A stretch of 64,000 nt of DNA, from NCBI RefSeq assembly GCF_003287935.1, contig NZ_CP030287.1, positions 5,411,022-5,475,021 on the forward strand, given 5' to 3'. Positions 35,540 to 49,367 of this stretch are shown one piece after another. The notes under the pieces were generated by a model. It saw only the letters and a program-made list of their open reading frames with translations. It did not search any database and had not been told where the DNA came from. The first letter of the stretch is position 1. Each line of letters starts with the position of its first letter. The DNA is from Streptomyces sp. ICC1. GTDB lineage: Bacteria; Actinomycetota; Actinomycetes; Streptomycetales; Streptomycetaceae. The translations under genes and the position numbers were made by a program.

Positions 35540-36382
35540 GTGGCAGAAGGACGCGCCCGCAAGGTCGGCACCGCAGTCGTCGTGCGCACCGAGCGGTTGA
35601 CGCCGCACATGGTGCGGATCGTTCTGGGCGGTGACGGGCTGGCCGGCTTCGCAGCGGGCGCGTACACCGACCACTACGTGAAGATCCTGTTCGCACCGGA
35701 GGGCGTGCGCTACGCCTCCCCGTGGGACCTGGAGCAGATCCGGTCGGCCCACCCCCGTGAGGAATGGCCGCGCCAGCGGGCGTACACGGTCCGCGCCTGG
35801 GACCCGGCGCACCGCGAGCTGACCCTCGATTTCGTGGTCCACGGCGACGAGGGCCTGGCCGGCCCCTGGGCGGCCCGCGTCCAACCGGGTGAACTCGTGC
35901 GCTTCCTGGGACCGGGCGGCGCCTACACCCCGGACCCGGTCGCCGGCTGGCACCTGCTGGTCGGTGACGAGAGCGCCCTGCCGGCGATCGGCGCCGCGAT
36001 GGAGCGGATGCCCTACGGCTCCCTGGTCCACGCGTTCATCGAGGTCGAGGGCCCCCGGGACGAGCTGAAGACCGCCACCCCGGACGGCACCACCCCGATC
36101 TGGGTCCACCGCGGCTCCCGCCCCGTCGGCGAGGCGCTGACCGAGGCCGTGCGGGCGCTGGCCTTCCCCTCCCGCGACGTCCACGCCTTCGTCCACGGCG
36201 AGGCGGGCTTCGTCAAGGAGCTCCGCCGCCACCTGCGCGTCGAGCGCGAGATCCCGCGCGAGCGCCTGTCGATCTCCGGCTACTGGCGCCTGGGCGAGAC
36301 GGACGAGGGCTGGCGCGCGATCAAGCGCGACTGGAACGCCGGGGTCGAGGCCGAGCAGGAACCGGTCGGCGCCTCGCGCTGA
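35540..36382 (+). CDS. Siderophore-interacting protein (FAD-dependent ferric-siderophore reductase)
   Basis: This 280-residue ViuB-like enzyme would reduce ferric siderophores in the cytoplasm to release iron. The FAD-binding motif is RQRAYTVRAWD (about residue 75), followed by GPGGAYTPDP and the nucleotide-side motif VGDESALPAIGAAMERMP (about 140). The C-terminal SIP domain ends with ISGYWRLGETDEGW. The GTG start has CAGGGAG upstream. The palindrome 39 bp before the start points to iron control. Confidence 0.9.
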   Translation: MAEGRARKVGTAVVVRTERLTPHMVRIVLGGDGLAGFAAGAYTDHYVKILFAPEGVRYASPWDLEQIRSAHPREEWPRQRAYTVRAWDPAHRELTLDFVVHGDEGLAGPWAARVQPGELVRFLGPGGAYTPDPVAGWHLLVGDESALPAIGAAMERMPYGSLVHAFIEVEGPRDELKTATPDGTTPIWVHRGSRPVGEALTEAVRALAFPSRDVHAFVHGEAGFVKELRRHLRVEREIPRERLSISGYWRLGETDEGWRAIKRDWNAGVEAEQEPVGASR

Positions 36383-36446
36383 GCCCCCGGACCGCCGTGC
36401 CCCGGCCCGCGAGGCGGGGCCGCCCGGTCGGCGCCACAATGGGGGC

Positions 36447-37982
36447 ATGCGTACGCTCCGCGCGCTGACGGCGGCCGGAGCAGCCGCCCTCCTGGCGACC
36501 ACCGGGACGGCAGCGGCCGCGCCCGGTCCGCCGCCCGCGCCGAAACCCCAGATCAGCGACGCGCAGGTCGAAGCGGCCGTGCGCCACCTCGACGCAACCG
36601 TCGAGGACCTCATGCGCCGCACCGGTGTCCCGGGCGTCTCCGTCGCCGTCGTCCACGACGACCGCGTACTGCACCTCAAGGGCTTCGGCCTGCGCCGGGT
36701 CGGCGAGAAGGACGCCGTGGGCCCGGACACCGTCTTCCAGATCGCCTCCCTCTCCAAACCGGTCTCCTCCACCGTCGTCGCCGGCGTCCTCAAGGACCCC
36801 GCCGACTTCGACCGGCACGCCGAGCTGCCCGGCTTCGCGCTGAAGGACCCCTGGGTCACCGGCCACGTCTCCACCGCCGACCTCTTCTCGCACCGCAGCG
36901 GCCTGCCCGACCACGCCGGCGACCTGCTCGAAGACCTCGGCTACGACCAGCCGTACATCCTCGACCACCTGCGCCTGGAGCCGCTGAGCGCGTTCCGCGC
37001 GAGCTACGCCTACACCAACTTCGGCTTCACCGCCGCCGCCGAGGCCGTCGCGAAGGCCCACGGCACCAGCTGGCAGAAGCTCGCCGACGACACCCTCTTC
37101 AAGCCGGCCGGCATGACGCGCACGAGCACCGAGTTCGCCGCCTTCGACAAGGCGCCCGACCACGCCGCCACCCACGTGCGCAACCCCGACGGCACCTGGA
37201 GCCCCCGCTTCGTCCGCGATCCGGACGCCCAGGCACCGGCCGGCGGGGTCAGCTCCACCGCCCGCGACATGTCCCGCTGGCTGCGGCTCCAGCTGGCCGG
37301 CGGCACGCTCGACGGCAAGCGCATCGTCCCCGCCGACACCCTCGCCCGCACCCACCTCCCCGAGATCGTGTCGCAGCCTGTGAACGCCACGGGCTCGACC
37401 GACTTCTACGGACTGGGCTGGAACGTCTCCTACGACTCCGCGGGCCGGGTCCGCCTGAGCCACTCCGGGGCCTTCGACCTCGGCGCCAACACCAACGTCA
37501 CCATGCTCCCCCGGGAGAAGCTCGGCATCGTCGTCCTGACCAACGGCGCCCCCATCGGCGTCGCCGACACGGTGGCCCTGGACTTCTTCGACTTCGCCGA
37601 GCACGGCAAGAACACCACCGACTGGTTCCCGCTGGTCTCGGCCCTCTACGCGCAGCTCGACGACCAGGGCCGCTCCCCCACCGACTACGCGCGCCCGCCC
37701 GCCGCCGCCAAGGCGGCCCGGGCCGACTCCGCGTACACGGGGACGTACGACAACCCGTTCTACGGCAAGGCCGCCGTCACCGCGGACCGCGACGGCGCCC
37801 TGACCCTCGCGCTCGGGCCCGGACCCCAGCGCTACCCGCTCACCCACTACGACGGAGACGTCTTCAGCTTCGAGACGGCCGGCGAGAACGCCGTCGGGCG
37901 CACCGGGGTCACCTTCGCCGACGGCACCCTGCGCGTCGAGTACCTGGACGCCGACCACCTGGGGACCTTCACCCGGCAGTAG
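36447..37982 (+). CDS. Secreted serine hydrolase, class C beta-lactamase/PBP-like
   Basis: The product has 511 residues with a signal peptide (LTAAGAAALLATTGTAAAAP). The active-site motifs are Ser101-Leu-Ser-Lys104 (IASLSKP), Tyr189-Thr-Asn191 (AYTNFG) and the third motif HSG (about residue 345). A C-terminal beta-rich domain (about 410-511) follows, as in long members of this family. It may be a D-amino-acid peptidase or esterase; beta-lactam resistance is possible but not shown. It lies 64 bp after the siderophore-interacting protein gene. Confidence 0.87.
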   Translation: MRTLRALTAAGAAALLATTGTAAAAPGPPPAPKPQISDAQVEAAVRHLDATVEDLMRRTGVPGVSVAVVHDDRVLHLKGFGLRRVGEKDAVGPDTVFQIASLSKPVSSTVVAGVLKDPADFDRHAELPGFALKDPWVTGHVSTADLFSHRSGLPDHAGDLLEDLGYDQPYILDHLRLEPLSAFRASYAYTNFGFTAAAEAVAKAHGTSWQKLADDTLFKPAGMTRTSTEFAAFDKAPDHAATHVRNPDGTWSPRFVRDPDAQAPAGGVSSTARDMSRWLRLQLAGGTLDGKRIVPADTLARTHLPEIVSQPVNATGSTDFYGLGWNVSYDSAGRVRLSHSGAFDLGANTNVTMLPREKLGIVVLTNGAPIGVADTVALDFFDFAEHGKNTTDWFPLVSALYAQLDDQGRSPTDYARPPAAAKAARADSAYTGTYDNPFYGKAAVTADRDGALTLALGPGPQRYPLTHYDGDVFSFETAGENAVGRTGVTFADGTLRVEYLDADHLGTFTRQ

Positions 37983-38006
37983 CCGGTCGGCCTAGGGTGG
38001 GGACCG

Positions 38007-39926
38007 ATGAAACGCAACATCCCCCCCGCGCCCCTGCCCCAGGTCTCCGGCATCGATCCGGTCCGCATGCGGCTGCCCCCCGACCCGGAGGGCAGCTGGC
38101 CGGACCTCGGCTCGTACCTCACCGCCCGCTACGAGGGCACGCGCGGCGCCGAGTCGATGGCCCGCCTGCTGCGGGACGGCCGGGTGCTGGGCGCCGGCGG
38201 GCGCGTGCTGGGCGCCGGGGACCCGTACGAGCCGGGCGCCTTCCTCTGGTACCACCGGGACATGCCCGCCGAGCCGGTGGTGCCCTTCCCCATCGGGGTC
38301 GTGTACCGCGACGAGCACCTGCTGGTCGCCGACAAGCCGCACTTCCTGGCCACCACCCCGCGCGGCAGCCACGTCTTCCAGACGGCCCTGGCCCGGCTCC
38401 GGGTGGAGCTCGGCCTGCCCGCGCTGAGCCCGGCGCACCGGCTGGACCGGATGACGGCCGGGCTGGTGCTGTTCAGCGTCCGCCCCGAGGACCGGGGGGC
38501 CTATCAGCTGCTCTTCCAGGAGCGGCGGATCAAGAAGGAGTACGAGGCGCTCGCGCCCCACGACCCGGCGGTGGAGTTCCCCCGGACGCTGCGCAGCCAC
38601 ATCGAGAAGGTGCGCGGCGTGATGGCGGCCTCGGAGGTCGAGGGCGCCGAGCCCAATGCCGAGACGCTGGCCGAACTCGTCGGGGTCAAGGGCGGCCTGG
38701 GGCGCTACCGGCTGACCCCGCACACCGGGCGCACCCACCAGCTGCGGGTGCACATGAACAGTCTCGGCCTGCCGATCCTGGGCGACCCGGTCTATCCGGT
38801 GGTCCGCGATCCGGCGCCGGACGACTACCGCCGCCCGCTGCAACTACTGGCCCGCACACTGGAGTTCACCGACCCCGTCACCGGGATCGCGCACCGACTG
38901 GAGAGCGCCCTGTCCCTGCGGGCCTGGACCGACCTCCCCGGCTGGGAGACGGACCCGGGCCCCGGCCCCGGCCGGGCGGGCGCTGGCGGGCTGCGGCACG
39001 GGCCGGGCGTCGTGGAATCCGTACTACTGCGTGCCGGCGAGGGCGGCGTGGGCGGGTGGGGGGCGGGAGAGCGAGGCGTTGCGCGCCCGGCCGGCGAGGA
39101 CTTCCGCGTCGACGGGGTCGGCGGACATCACCGTCTGCCACTTGGGCCATTCAGTGTTGCCGATCTGGATCGAGGCCGGTCCGCCCTGGGTGAGGCCGTG
39201 GCGGACGCCGCCGAGGGTCACCGTCCGCTCCGGCCCCTACGCCTCCCCCAACCCGGCCGGCAGCGTCTACGCCCACCAGGAGGACGTGCTCGGCGCCACC
39301 GTCTACCAGGTCCCGCCGGTCACCCGGGGCGGCAGCGCCGAGGAGCAGACCTACGCCGCCCGGTGCGCCCCCGGCTCCGCGGCCTTCTGGTACTCCCCCG
39401 CGCTCTACGGCACCCTCGCCTCGGGCGGCACCGAGCGGCCGCTGGAGGACCGGATGGCCGGCGTCCTACCCCTCGGCGAGGTCCCGGCGTCGGGCGTGCT
39501 CGACGTGACCGTGCGGACCCGTACGCAGAACGCCACCGCCGGCGAGCACCCCGTCGGCTGCCTGGACCGGGCCGCCCTCGACCGGGCCGTCGGCCGGCTC
39601 ACCGCCACGGGTGCCACCGACGTCGCCGCGGGCGGCCACACCATCGGGGCCACCCTCCCGAAGGGCTCGGCCGGCACCGCGGTCTTCGCGATGACCGACG
39701 TCCCCGGCTGGCAGTGCACCGCGGGCGGGAAGACCGCCGCCCCGGTCCCCTTCCACGGCCTGGTCTCGGTCCCCCTGCCCCCCGGCGCGGACCGGGTCTC
39801 CTGCTCCTTCACCCCGAAGGGCCTGGCCCCGGGCCTGGCGGGCGCCGCGCTCTCCCTCCTGGCCCTGGCCTCGGCCACGGTCGCCTCCCTGCGCCGCCGC
39901 CGCGTCCGGACCTGATCCGGGCCTGA
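38007..39926 (+). CDS. RluA-family pseudouridine synthase with its stop codon lost (run-on frame)
   Basis: Residues 1 to about 312 are an RNA pseudouridine synthase: [14 protein letters not shown], the catalytic Asp in [14 protein letters not shown] (about 145), KKEYEA and [21 protein letters not shown]. The family normally ends near [13 protein letters not shown] (about 38945). Here the frame continues about 320 codons, through a region where real coding signal is on the minus strand and then in another plus frame, giving an Arg/Pro/Gly-rich tail of non-biological composition to 639 residues. A deletion or frameshift has probably removed the native end. The enzyme core looks intact, so it could still function or be unstable. 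A small tandem duplication (GRVLGAG twice) lies near residue 60. The ATG start is clear. Confidence 0.75.
   Translation: MKRNIPPAPLPQVSGIDPVRMRLPPDPEGSWPDLGSYLTARYEGTRGAESMARLLRDGRVLGAGGRVLGAGDPYEPGAFLWYHRDMPAEPVVPFPIGVVYRDEHLLVADKPHFLATTPRGSHVFQTALARLRVELGLPALSPAHRLDRMTAGLVLFSVRPEDRGAYQLLFQERRIKKEYEALAPHDPAVEFPRTLRSHIEKVRGVMAASEVEGAEPNAETLAELVGVKGGLGRYRLTPHTGRTHQLRVHMNSLGLPILGDPVYPVVRDPAPDDYRRPLQLLARTLEFTDPVTGIAHRLESALSLRAWTDLPGWETDPGPGPGRAGAGGLRHGPGVVESVLLRAGEGGVGGWGAGERGVARPAGEDFRVDGVGGHHRLPLGPFSVADLDRGRSALGEAVADAAEGHRPLRPLRLPQPGRQRLRPPGGRARRHRLPGPAGHPGRQRRGADLRRPVRPRLRGLLVLPRALRHPRLGRHRAAAGGPDGRRPTPRRGPGVGRARRDRADPYAERHRRRAPRRLPGPGRPRPGRRPAHRHGCHRRRRGRPHHRGHPPEGLGRHRGLRDDRRPRLAVHRGREDRRPGPLPRPGLGPPAPRRGPGLLLLHPEGPGPGPGGRRALPPGPGLGHGRLPAPPPRPDLIRA
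39024..39221 (-). CDS. Small unidentified ORF with coding-type codon bias, possibly a gene fragment
   Basis: The frame encodes 65 residues starting at a GTG ([20 protein letters not shown] then [20 protein letters not shown]). Third positions are almost all G or C, as in real genes here, and the composition (Trp, Ile, Glu) is protein-like, while the opposite frames are not. It abuts the truncated start of the YfhO-like remnant, which suggests that a breakpoint near 39221 cut both. I do not recognise the family. Confidence 0.45.
   Translation of the reverse strand: MTLGGVRHGLTQGGPASIQIGNTEWPKWQTVMSADPVDAEVLAGRARNASLSRPPPAHAALAGTQ
39217..39915 (+). pseudogene. C-terminal remnant of a YfhO-like membrane protein
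   Basis: This frame ends in a normal TGA and carries about 232 residues that look like the outer domain and last helix of a YfhO-family membrane protein: [61 protein letters not shown], and a final helix with RRRR. The many N-terminal helices are missing and there is no start codon with a ribosome binding site. It is therefore a 5'-truncated remnant, overlapped out of frame by the run-on pseudouridine synthase frame. Confidence 0.65.
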
Positions 39927-39950
39927 TCCGGTCCGGGCCTGATCCACGGC

Positions 39951-40000
39951 ACGAAGAAGCCCCCCACCGCTCCTCTCGGAGCGGCGGGGGGCTTCTTCGT
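39951..40000. terminator. Strong bidirectional terminator of rpoC
   Basis: A 22-bp stem with one mismatch (arms starting ACGAAGAAGCCCCCC) and a TCTC loop lies 22 bp past the rpoC stop. The AAGAAG/CTTCTT flanks give U-rich tails on both strands. Confidence 0.9.
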
Positions 40001-40021
40001 ACTGCCTACTGCCTACTGAAC

Positions 40022-43921
<3,900 letters not shown>

Positions 43922-44018
43922 TGTGCGTCAATCCCTCTTTCGGGGTCGAGTCTCAATCATGGTCTGAACGGTCCCGGGGATGACGGGGGGCTCTTGAGCG
44001 AGCCCCCCGTCAGGCCCG

Positions 44019-47000
44019 TCAGACCTCTTCGACGCTGCTCGGCTCACGCCGGGACAGGTCGATACCGAGCTCCTCCGCCGCGCGGAAGACGTCCTCGTCG
44101 GTGTCGCGCATCTCGATGGACATGCCGTCCGAGGACAGCACCTCCACGTTGAGGCAGAGCGACTGCATTTCCTTGATGAGCACCTTGAAGGACTCGGGAA
44201 TGCCCGGCTCGGGGATGTTCTCGCCCTTGACGATGGCCTCGTAGACCTTCACGCGGCCGGTGACGTCATCGGACTTGATGGTCAGCAGCTCCTGGAGGGC
44301 GTAAGCGGCGCCATAAGCCTCGAGCGCCCACACCTCCATCTCACCGAAGCGCTGGCCACCGAACTGCGCCTTACCACCCAGCGGCTGCTGCGTGATCATC
44401 GAGTACGGACCGGTCGACCGCGCGTGGAGCTTGTCATCGACCAGGTGGTGGAGCTTGAGGATGTACATGTAGCCGATCGAGACCGGCTCCGGGAACGGCT
44501 CGCCGGAGCGGCCGTCGAACAGGTGCGCCTTGCCGGTCGGGAGGACCAGGCGGTCTCCGTCGCGGTTCGGGATGGTGTGCTCGAAGAGGCCCGAGATCTC
44601 GTCCTCACGAGCACCGTCGAACACCGGGGTGGCGACGTTGGTGCCGGGCTCGACGCGGTCGGCGCCGATGACCTTCAGTCGCTCGGCCCACTCCTCGCCG
44701 AGACCGGAGACGTCCCAGCCGCGGCTGGCGAGCCAGCCGAGGTGGATCTCCAGGACCTGTCCCGGGTTCATTCGGGACGGGACACCCAGCGGGTTGAGGA
44801 TGATGTCGACCGGCGTGCCGTCCTCAAGGAAGGGCATGTCCTCGATCGGAAGGATCTTGGAGATGACACCCTTGTTGCCGTGGCGGCCGGCGAGCTTGTC
44901 ACCGTCGGTGATCTTGCGCTTCTGGGCGACGTAGACGCGGACCAGCTGGTTCACGCCCGGGGGAAGCTCGTCGCCCTCCTCGCGGTCGAAGACGCGGACA
45001 CCGATGACCTTGCCGATCTCACCGTGAGGGACCTTGAGCGAGGTGTCACGCACCTCGCGGGCCTTCTCACCGAAGATGGCGCGGAGCAGGCGCTCCTCCG
45101 GGGTCAGCTCGGTCTCGCCCTTGGGCGTGACCTTTCCGACCAGGATGTCGCCGGCGACCACGTCCGCACCGATGCGGATGATGCCGCGCTCGTCGAGGTC
45201 CGCGAGGACCTCCTCGGAGACGTTCGGGATGTCCCGGGTGATCTCCTCGGGACCGAGCTTGGTGTCACGGGCATCGACCTCGTGCTCCTCGATGTGAATC
45301 GAGGACAGGACGTCGTCCTGTACGAGGCGCTGCGACAGGATGATCGCGTCCTCGTAGTTGTGGCCTTCCCAGGGCATGAACGCGACGAGCAGGTTCTTGC
45401 CGAGGGCCATTTCGCCCTCTTCGGTCGCCGGTCCGTCGGCGAGGACCTGGGACTCGACGATCCGGTCACCCTCGTTGACGATGACCTTCTGGTTGACCGA
45501 GGTGCCCTGGTTCGAGCGGGAGAACTTGGCGACGCGGTACGTGGTGTACGTGCCGTCGTCGTTGGCGACGGTGATGTAGTCGGCCGAGACCTCCTGGACG
45601 ACACCGTCCTTCTCCGCACGGATCGAGTCACCGGCGTCGACCGCACAGCGGTACTCCATGCCGGTGCCGACGAGCGGCGCCTCCGCCTTGATGAGCGGAA
45701 CGGCCTGGCGCATCATGTTCGCGCCCATGAGGGCACGGTTGGCGTCGTCGTGCTCCAGGAAGGGGATCATCGCGGTCGCGACGGACACCATCTGGCGCGG
45801 GGAGACGTCCATGTAGTCGACGTCGTCGCCGGCGATGTAGTCGATCTCGCCACCACGACGGCGAACCAGCACGCGGTTCTCGGTGAAGCGCATGTCGTCG
45901 GACAGGCCGGCGTTGGCCTGGGCGATGACGAAGCGGTCTTCCTCGTCGGCCGTCAGGTAGTCGACGTCGTCGGTGACGACGCCGTCGATGACCTTGCGGT
46001 ACGGGGTCTCGACGAAACCGAACGCGTTGACGCGGCCGTAGGACGCGAGCGAGCCGATCAGACCGATGTTCGGGCCTTCAGGGGTCTCGATCGGGCACAT
46101 GCGGCCGTAGTGCGACGGGTGGACGTCTCGGACCTCGAAGCCGGCCCGCTCACGGGACAGACCACCCGGGCCGAGCGCCGACAGGCGTCGCTTGTGGGTG
46201 AGACCCGACAGCGGGTTGTTCTGGTCCATGAACTGCGACAGCTGGCTGGTGCCGAAGAACTCCTTGATGGAGGCGACGACCGGCCGGATGTTGATCAGGG
46301 TCTGCGGCGTGATCGCCTCGACGTCCTGGGTCGTCATCCGCTCGCGGACGACGCGCTCCATACGAGCCAGACCCGTGCGGACCTGGTTCTGGATGAGCTC
46401 GCCGACGTTGCGCAGACGACGGTTGCCGAAGTGGTCGATGTCGTCGGTCTCGACGACGATCGAACGACCCGACTCACCGACGGTCTCGGTCTCACCGGCG
46501 TGCAGCTTGACCAGGTACTTGATGGTCGCGATGACGTCGTCGGTGGTGAGCACGCCGGCGTTCAGCGGCTCGTCCGCGCCGAGCTTCTTGTTCACCTTGT
46601 AGCGGCCGACCTTCGCGAGGTCGTAGCGCTTCGGGTTGAAGTAGAGGTTCTCGAGCAGCGTCTGAGCGGCCTCGCGGGTCGGCGGTTCGCCCGGACGCAG
46701 CTTGCGGTAGATGTCGAGCAGCGCGTCGTCCTGGCCCTGGGTGTGGTCCTTCTCCAGGGTGGCGCGCATGGACTCGTACTGGCCGAACTCCTCGAGGATC
46801 TGCTCGGTGGTCCAGCCGAGAGCCTTCAGGAGGACGGTGACGGACTGCTTGCGCTTGCGGTCGATGCGGACACCGACCATGTCGCGCTTGTCGATTTCCA
46901 TCTCGAGCCAGGCACCCCGGGACGGGATGATCTTGGCGGCGAAGATGTCCTTGTCGGACGTCTTGTCGATGGAGGAGTCGAAGTAGACACCAGGGGAACG

Positions 47001-47501
47001 GACCAGCTGCGACACGACGACACGCTCGGTGCCGTTGATGACGAAGGTGCCCTTGTTGGTCATGAGCGGGAAATCGCCCATGAAGACCGTCTGAGACTTG
47101 ATCTCTCCGGTCTCGTTGTTCGTGAACTCGGCGGTGACGAAAAGCGGCGCCGCGAACGTGAAGTCGCGGTCCTTGCACTCGTCGACCGAGTTCTTCGCCG
47201 GCTCGAAACGGTGGTCGCGGAACGTCAGCGACATCGACCCGGAGAAGTCCTCGATCGGCGAGATCTCCTCGAAGATCTCTTCCAGACCGGACTTGGTGGG
47301 AACATCCTGTCCGCTCTCAAGCGCCGACTCGACGCGAGACTTCCAGGCGGCGTTGCCGAGCAGCCAGTCAAAGCTCTCGGTCTGCAGCGCCAGGAGGTTC
47401 GGAACCTCGAGAGGCTCCTTGATCTTTGCAAAGGAGATGCGCAGCGGGGCGGTGCTGGCACCGTTGTTCGTATTGGTCGAGGCGTTGCGCGAGGCGGCCA
47501 A
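44019..47501 (-). CDS. rpoB: RNA polymerase subunit beta
   Basis: The subunit has 1160 residues. I chose the TTG start at 47501 ([20 protein letters not shown]) because AAGGACCCCCTC precedes it and it matches other streptomycete RpoB proteins; the frame is open further upstream but without a ribosome binding site. The rifampicin region reads [17 protein letters not shown], then [13 protein letters not shown], with Ser, Asp, His and Ser all as in sensitive wild type. C-terminal catalytic and flap regions are complete. It is followed by rpoC. Confidence 0.98.
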   Translation of the reverse strand: MAASRNASTNTNNGASTAPLRISFAKIKEPLEVPNLLALQTESFDWLLGNAAWKSRVESALESGQDVPTKSGLEEIFEEISPIEDFSGSMSLTFRDHRFEPAKNSVDECKDRDFTFAAPLFVTAEFTNNETGEIKSQTVFMGDFPLMTNKGTFVINGTERVVVSQLVRSPGVYFDSSIDKTSDKDIFAAKIIPSRGAWLEMEIDKRDMVGVRIDRKRKQSVTVLLKALGWTTEQILEEFGQYESMRATLEKDHTQGQDDALLDIYRKLRPGEPPTREAAQTLLENLYFNPKRYDLAKVGRYKVNKKLGADEPLNAGVLTTDDVIATIKYLVKLHAGETETVGESGRSIVVETDDIDHFGNRRLRNVGELIQNQVRTGLARMERVVRERMTTQDVEAITPQTLINIRPVVASIKEFFGTSQLSQFMDQNNPLSGLTHKRRLSALGPGGLSRERAGFEVRDVHPSHYGRMCPIETPEGPNIGLIGSLASYGRVNAFGFVETPYRKVIDGVVTDDVDYLTADEEDRFVIAQANAGLSDDMRFTENRVLVRRRGGEIDYIAGDDVDYMDVSPRQMVSVATAMIPFLEHDDANRALMGANMMRQAVPLIKAEAPLVGTGMEYRCAVDAGDSIRAEKDGVVQEVSADYITVANDDGTYTTYRVAKFSRSNQGTSVNQKVIVNEGDRIVESQVLADGPATEEGEMALGKNLLVAFMPWEGHNYEDAIILSQRLVQDDVLSSIHIEEHEVDARDTKLGPEEITRDIPNVSEEVLADLDERGIIRIGADVVAGDILVGKVTPKGETELTPEERLLRAIFGEKAREVRDTSLKVPHGEIGKVIGVRVFDREEGDELPPGVNQLVRVYVAQKRKITDGDKLAGRHGNKGVISKILPIEDMPFLEDGTPVDIILNPLGVPSRMNPGQVLEIHLGWLASRGWDVSGLGEEWAERLKVIGADRVEPGTNVATPVFDGAREDEISGLFEHTIPNRDGDRLVLPTGKAHLFDGRSGEPFPEPVSIGYMYILKLHHLVDDKLHARSTGPYSMITQQPLGGKAQFGGQRFGEMEVWALEAYGAAYALQELLTIKSDDVTGRVKVYEAIVKGENIPEPGIPESFKVLIKEMQSLCLNVEVLSSDGMSIEMRDTDEDVFRAAEELGIDLSRREPSSVEEV

Positions 47502-48098
47502 GAGGGGGTCCTTCCGAGGGCTCGGACTCACTACGCGCGTACCGGTCCCAGCTGACACAGAAGACGGGCGCTTCCACCCCGGTCGAAGTGACCAGGTCAG
47601 GGCGATCAATCAAGTGTGCTCATGCTTGGGCATGCCCCTGGCGACGGGCAGGGGGCAGCTAACAGGCAGCGCAAAGGGTCAGTGTAGCCACTTGGCTCAC
47701 TGATGTCCAGACCAGGTTTCCGGAAACCGGCAACAGGCCTTCCCCATGTCGTTTGACGCTTCCAACTGACGCTGCCAACCCTGCGGCTCTCGCCTACAGA
47801 GCGCGTAACAGTACTGCCCTCTTCGTAGTCGATCCATGCCCGATCCCGACCCGTTCCATGCCTCGGATCCCGGATCGAACGGCCGATCTCACGACGGATC
47901 TGAGAATTGCGCGCCACGTGCCGTTCGTCAAGGCCCCCTGCTCCGTGCGGATCATCCAAGGACCCGGCCGCGGAGCAACGAAGATCACCCTACTCCCCAA
48001 CGAGACAGGGGCAAATCAGGCACTCCGGGTACGCCAAAGGGCGACCACCCTTACGGGTGATCGCCCTTGACTGAGGCCTCAGAGAGGCCTCAGAGGTG
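47502..48098. promoter_or_regulatory. Long rplL-rpoB intergenic region
   Basis: This 597-bp stretch without a convincing gene separates rplL from rpoB. It holds the terminator hairpin at 48037-48068, and on the minus strand a possible -10-like CTACACT near 47685-47691 within the last 200 bp before rpoB, so rpoBC may have its own promoter. Small open frames here show no codon bias. The layout matches other actinomycetes, where an attenuator reduces read-through from rplJL into rpoBC. Confidence 0.5.
48037..48068. terminator. Attenuator/terminator hairpin after rplL
   Basis: A 14-bp stem with one wobble or mismatch (AAGGGCGACCACCC against GGGTGATCGCCCTT) and a TTAC loop lies 31 bp past the rplL stop. 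Confidence 0.75.
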
Positions 48099-48479
48099 TT
48101 ACTTGACCTCGACAGCCGCGCCGGCAGCCTTGAGGGACTCGGCGGCCTTCTCAGCGGCCTCCTTGGCGACCTTCTCGAGGACGGGCTTCGGGGCGCCGTC
48201 AACGAGGTCCTTGGCCTCCTTGAGGCCCAGGGAGGTGAGCTCGCGCACGACCTTGATGACCTGGATCTTCTTGTCGCCGGCACCGGTGAGGATGACGTCG
48301 AACTCGTCCTGCTCCTCGACGGCCTCAGCGGCGACCGGGGCGCCCGGACCGGCAACGGCGACGGCCGCGGCGGCGGTGACGTCGAACTTCTCCTCGAACG
48401 CCTTCACGAACTCGGAGAGCTCGATGAGGGTGAGCTCCTCGAACTGGGCGAGGAGTTCGTCCTGGGTGAGCTTCGCCAT
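48099..48479 (-). CDS. rplL: Ribosomal protein L7/L12
   Basis: The product has 126 residues starting [20 protein letters not shown]. The N-terminal dimerisation domain, an Ala-rich hinge ([19 protein letters not shown]) and the C-terminal factor-binding domain ([20 protein letters not shown]) are all present. It binds L10 in the ribosomal stalk and recruits elongation factors. The ATG has GGAAGGAT upstream. The open frame extends 6 codons further upstream, but those are not used in homologues. Confidence 0.98.
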   Translation of the reverse strand: MAKLTQDELLAQFEELTLIELSEFVKAFEEKFDVTAAAAVAVAGPGAPVAAEAVEEQDEFDVILTGAGDKKIQVIKVVRELTSLGLKEAKDLVDGAPKPVLEKVAKEAAEKAAESLKAAGAAVEVK

Positions 48480-48589
48480 GATGGGCGATCCTTCCACTAA
48501 ATCGGCAGGTGCCGGATGTATATAGAGGCGGGCGTAACGGCCCGCTTTGACCCGCGCACTAGGCGGCGCGGATCAGTGCGCGAGCCGAA

Positions 48590-49120
48590 TTACTCGGCAC
48601 CGCCCTGCTCGGCGAGCTTGACGCGAAGCGCTTCCGCAGTGCGGACGAACTTCGACGGCAGCGCCTGGAAGAGCGAGGCAGCCTGAGACTGCTTGCCCTT
48701 GAACGCGCCGGCCAGCTTGCTGAGCAGAACCTCGCGGGACTCGAGGTCCGCAAGCTTCTTGATCTCATCGGCGGTGAGCGCCTTACCATCAAGGACACCC
48801 GCCTTGATGATGAGGTTCGGGTTTTCCTTGGCGAAGTCACGCAGGCTCTTCGCCGACTCCACCGGGTCACCGGTGATGAAGGCGACCGCGGTCGGACCAG
48901 CGAAGTGCTCGTCCAGCGCGGTGATCCCGGCCTGGTTGGCCGCAATCTTGGTCAGCGTGTTCTTCACCACGGCGTACTGGGCGTTCTCACCGAGAGAACG
49001 ACGCAGCGTCTTGAGCTGCGCGACGGTGAGACCCCGGTACTCGGTCAGCACGGCGGCGTTCGAGCTCTGGAACGCGTCCTTGAGCTCGGCTACCGCGGCA
49101 GCCTTGTTGGGCGTCGGCAT
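48590..49120 (-). CDS. rplJ: Ribosomal protein L10
   Basis: The product has 176 residues starting [20 protein letters not shown]. The RNA-binding part ([20 protein letters not shown]) and C-terminal helix for L7/L12 dimers are present. The ATG has GGAGG upstream at good spacing; the longer open frame upstream covers the leader and is not used. It is followed 110 bp later by rplL in the stalk operon and preceded by a structured leader. Confidence 0.97.
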   Translation of the reverse strand: MPTPNKAAAVAELKDAFQSSNAAVLTEYRGLTVAQLKTLRRSLGENAQYAVVKNTLTKIAANQAGITALDEHFAGPTAVAFITGDPVESAKSLRDFAKENPNLIIKAGVLDGKALTADEIKKLADLESREVLLSKLAGAFKGKQSQAASLFQALPSKFVRTAEALRVKLAEQGGAE

Positions 49121-49149
49121 AGTGCGTCGGCCTCCTTCCGGGTGATGAG

Positions 49150-49262
49150 GACCGCTCAGAAGGGGCATAAACACGAAACGCCCCGGCGCAGGCGCCAGGG
49201 CGTAGCTCAACCGGAACGAATTCCGGGAACTTTCCACAGTCACCTACGCAGGACGTCCGCAT
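49150..49262 (-). promoter_or_regulatory. Probable L10 leader (autoregulatory RNA) of rplJL
   Basis: Upstream of rplJ the minus-strand transcript can form a 12-bp hairpin at 49178-49203 (arms ACGCCCTGGCGC and its partner, one wobble) and a CCGGAA-UUCG-UUCCGG hairpin at 49211-49226, next to the conserved-looking CCTGCGTAGGTGACTGTGGA. This fits the L10-binding leader known upstream of rplJ in many bacteria; I infer it from position and folding. Confidence 0.55.
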
Positions 49263-49367
49263 TTAGCGGATCCTTCGGCCGCCGCACTCTTGCGAGCACG
49301 GCAACGACCAGCGGTCTTTGGCTTCTCCCGAAGAGTACGTGAAGGGGTGCAGCCGAGGCAAATCGCC

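Noticed and set aside
46180..46260. Possible rifampicin-resistance change in rpoB
   Set aside because: The residues of the resistance region ([20 protein letters not shown]) are the wild-type ones.
44424..47555. A 1043-codon open frame opposite rpoB
   Set aside because: Same shadow effect; rpoB on the minus strand is unmistakable.
47753..48070. Small open frames in the rplL-rpoB gap
   Set aside because: No codon bias, no ribosome binding site and a terminator hairpin inside; it is better read as regulatory spacer.
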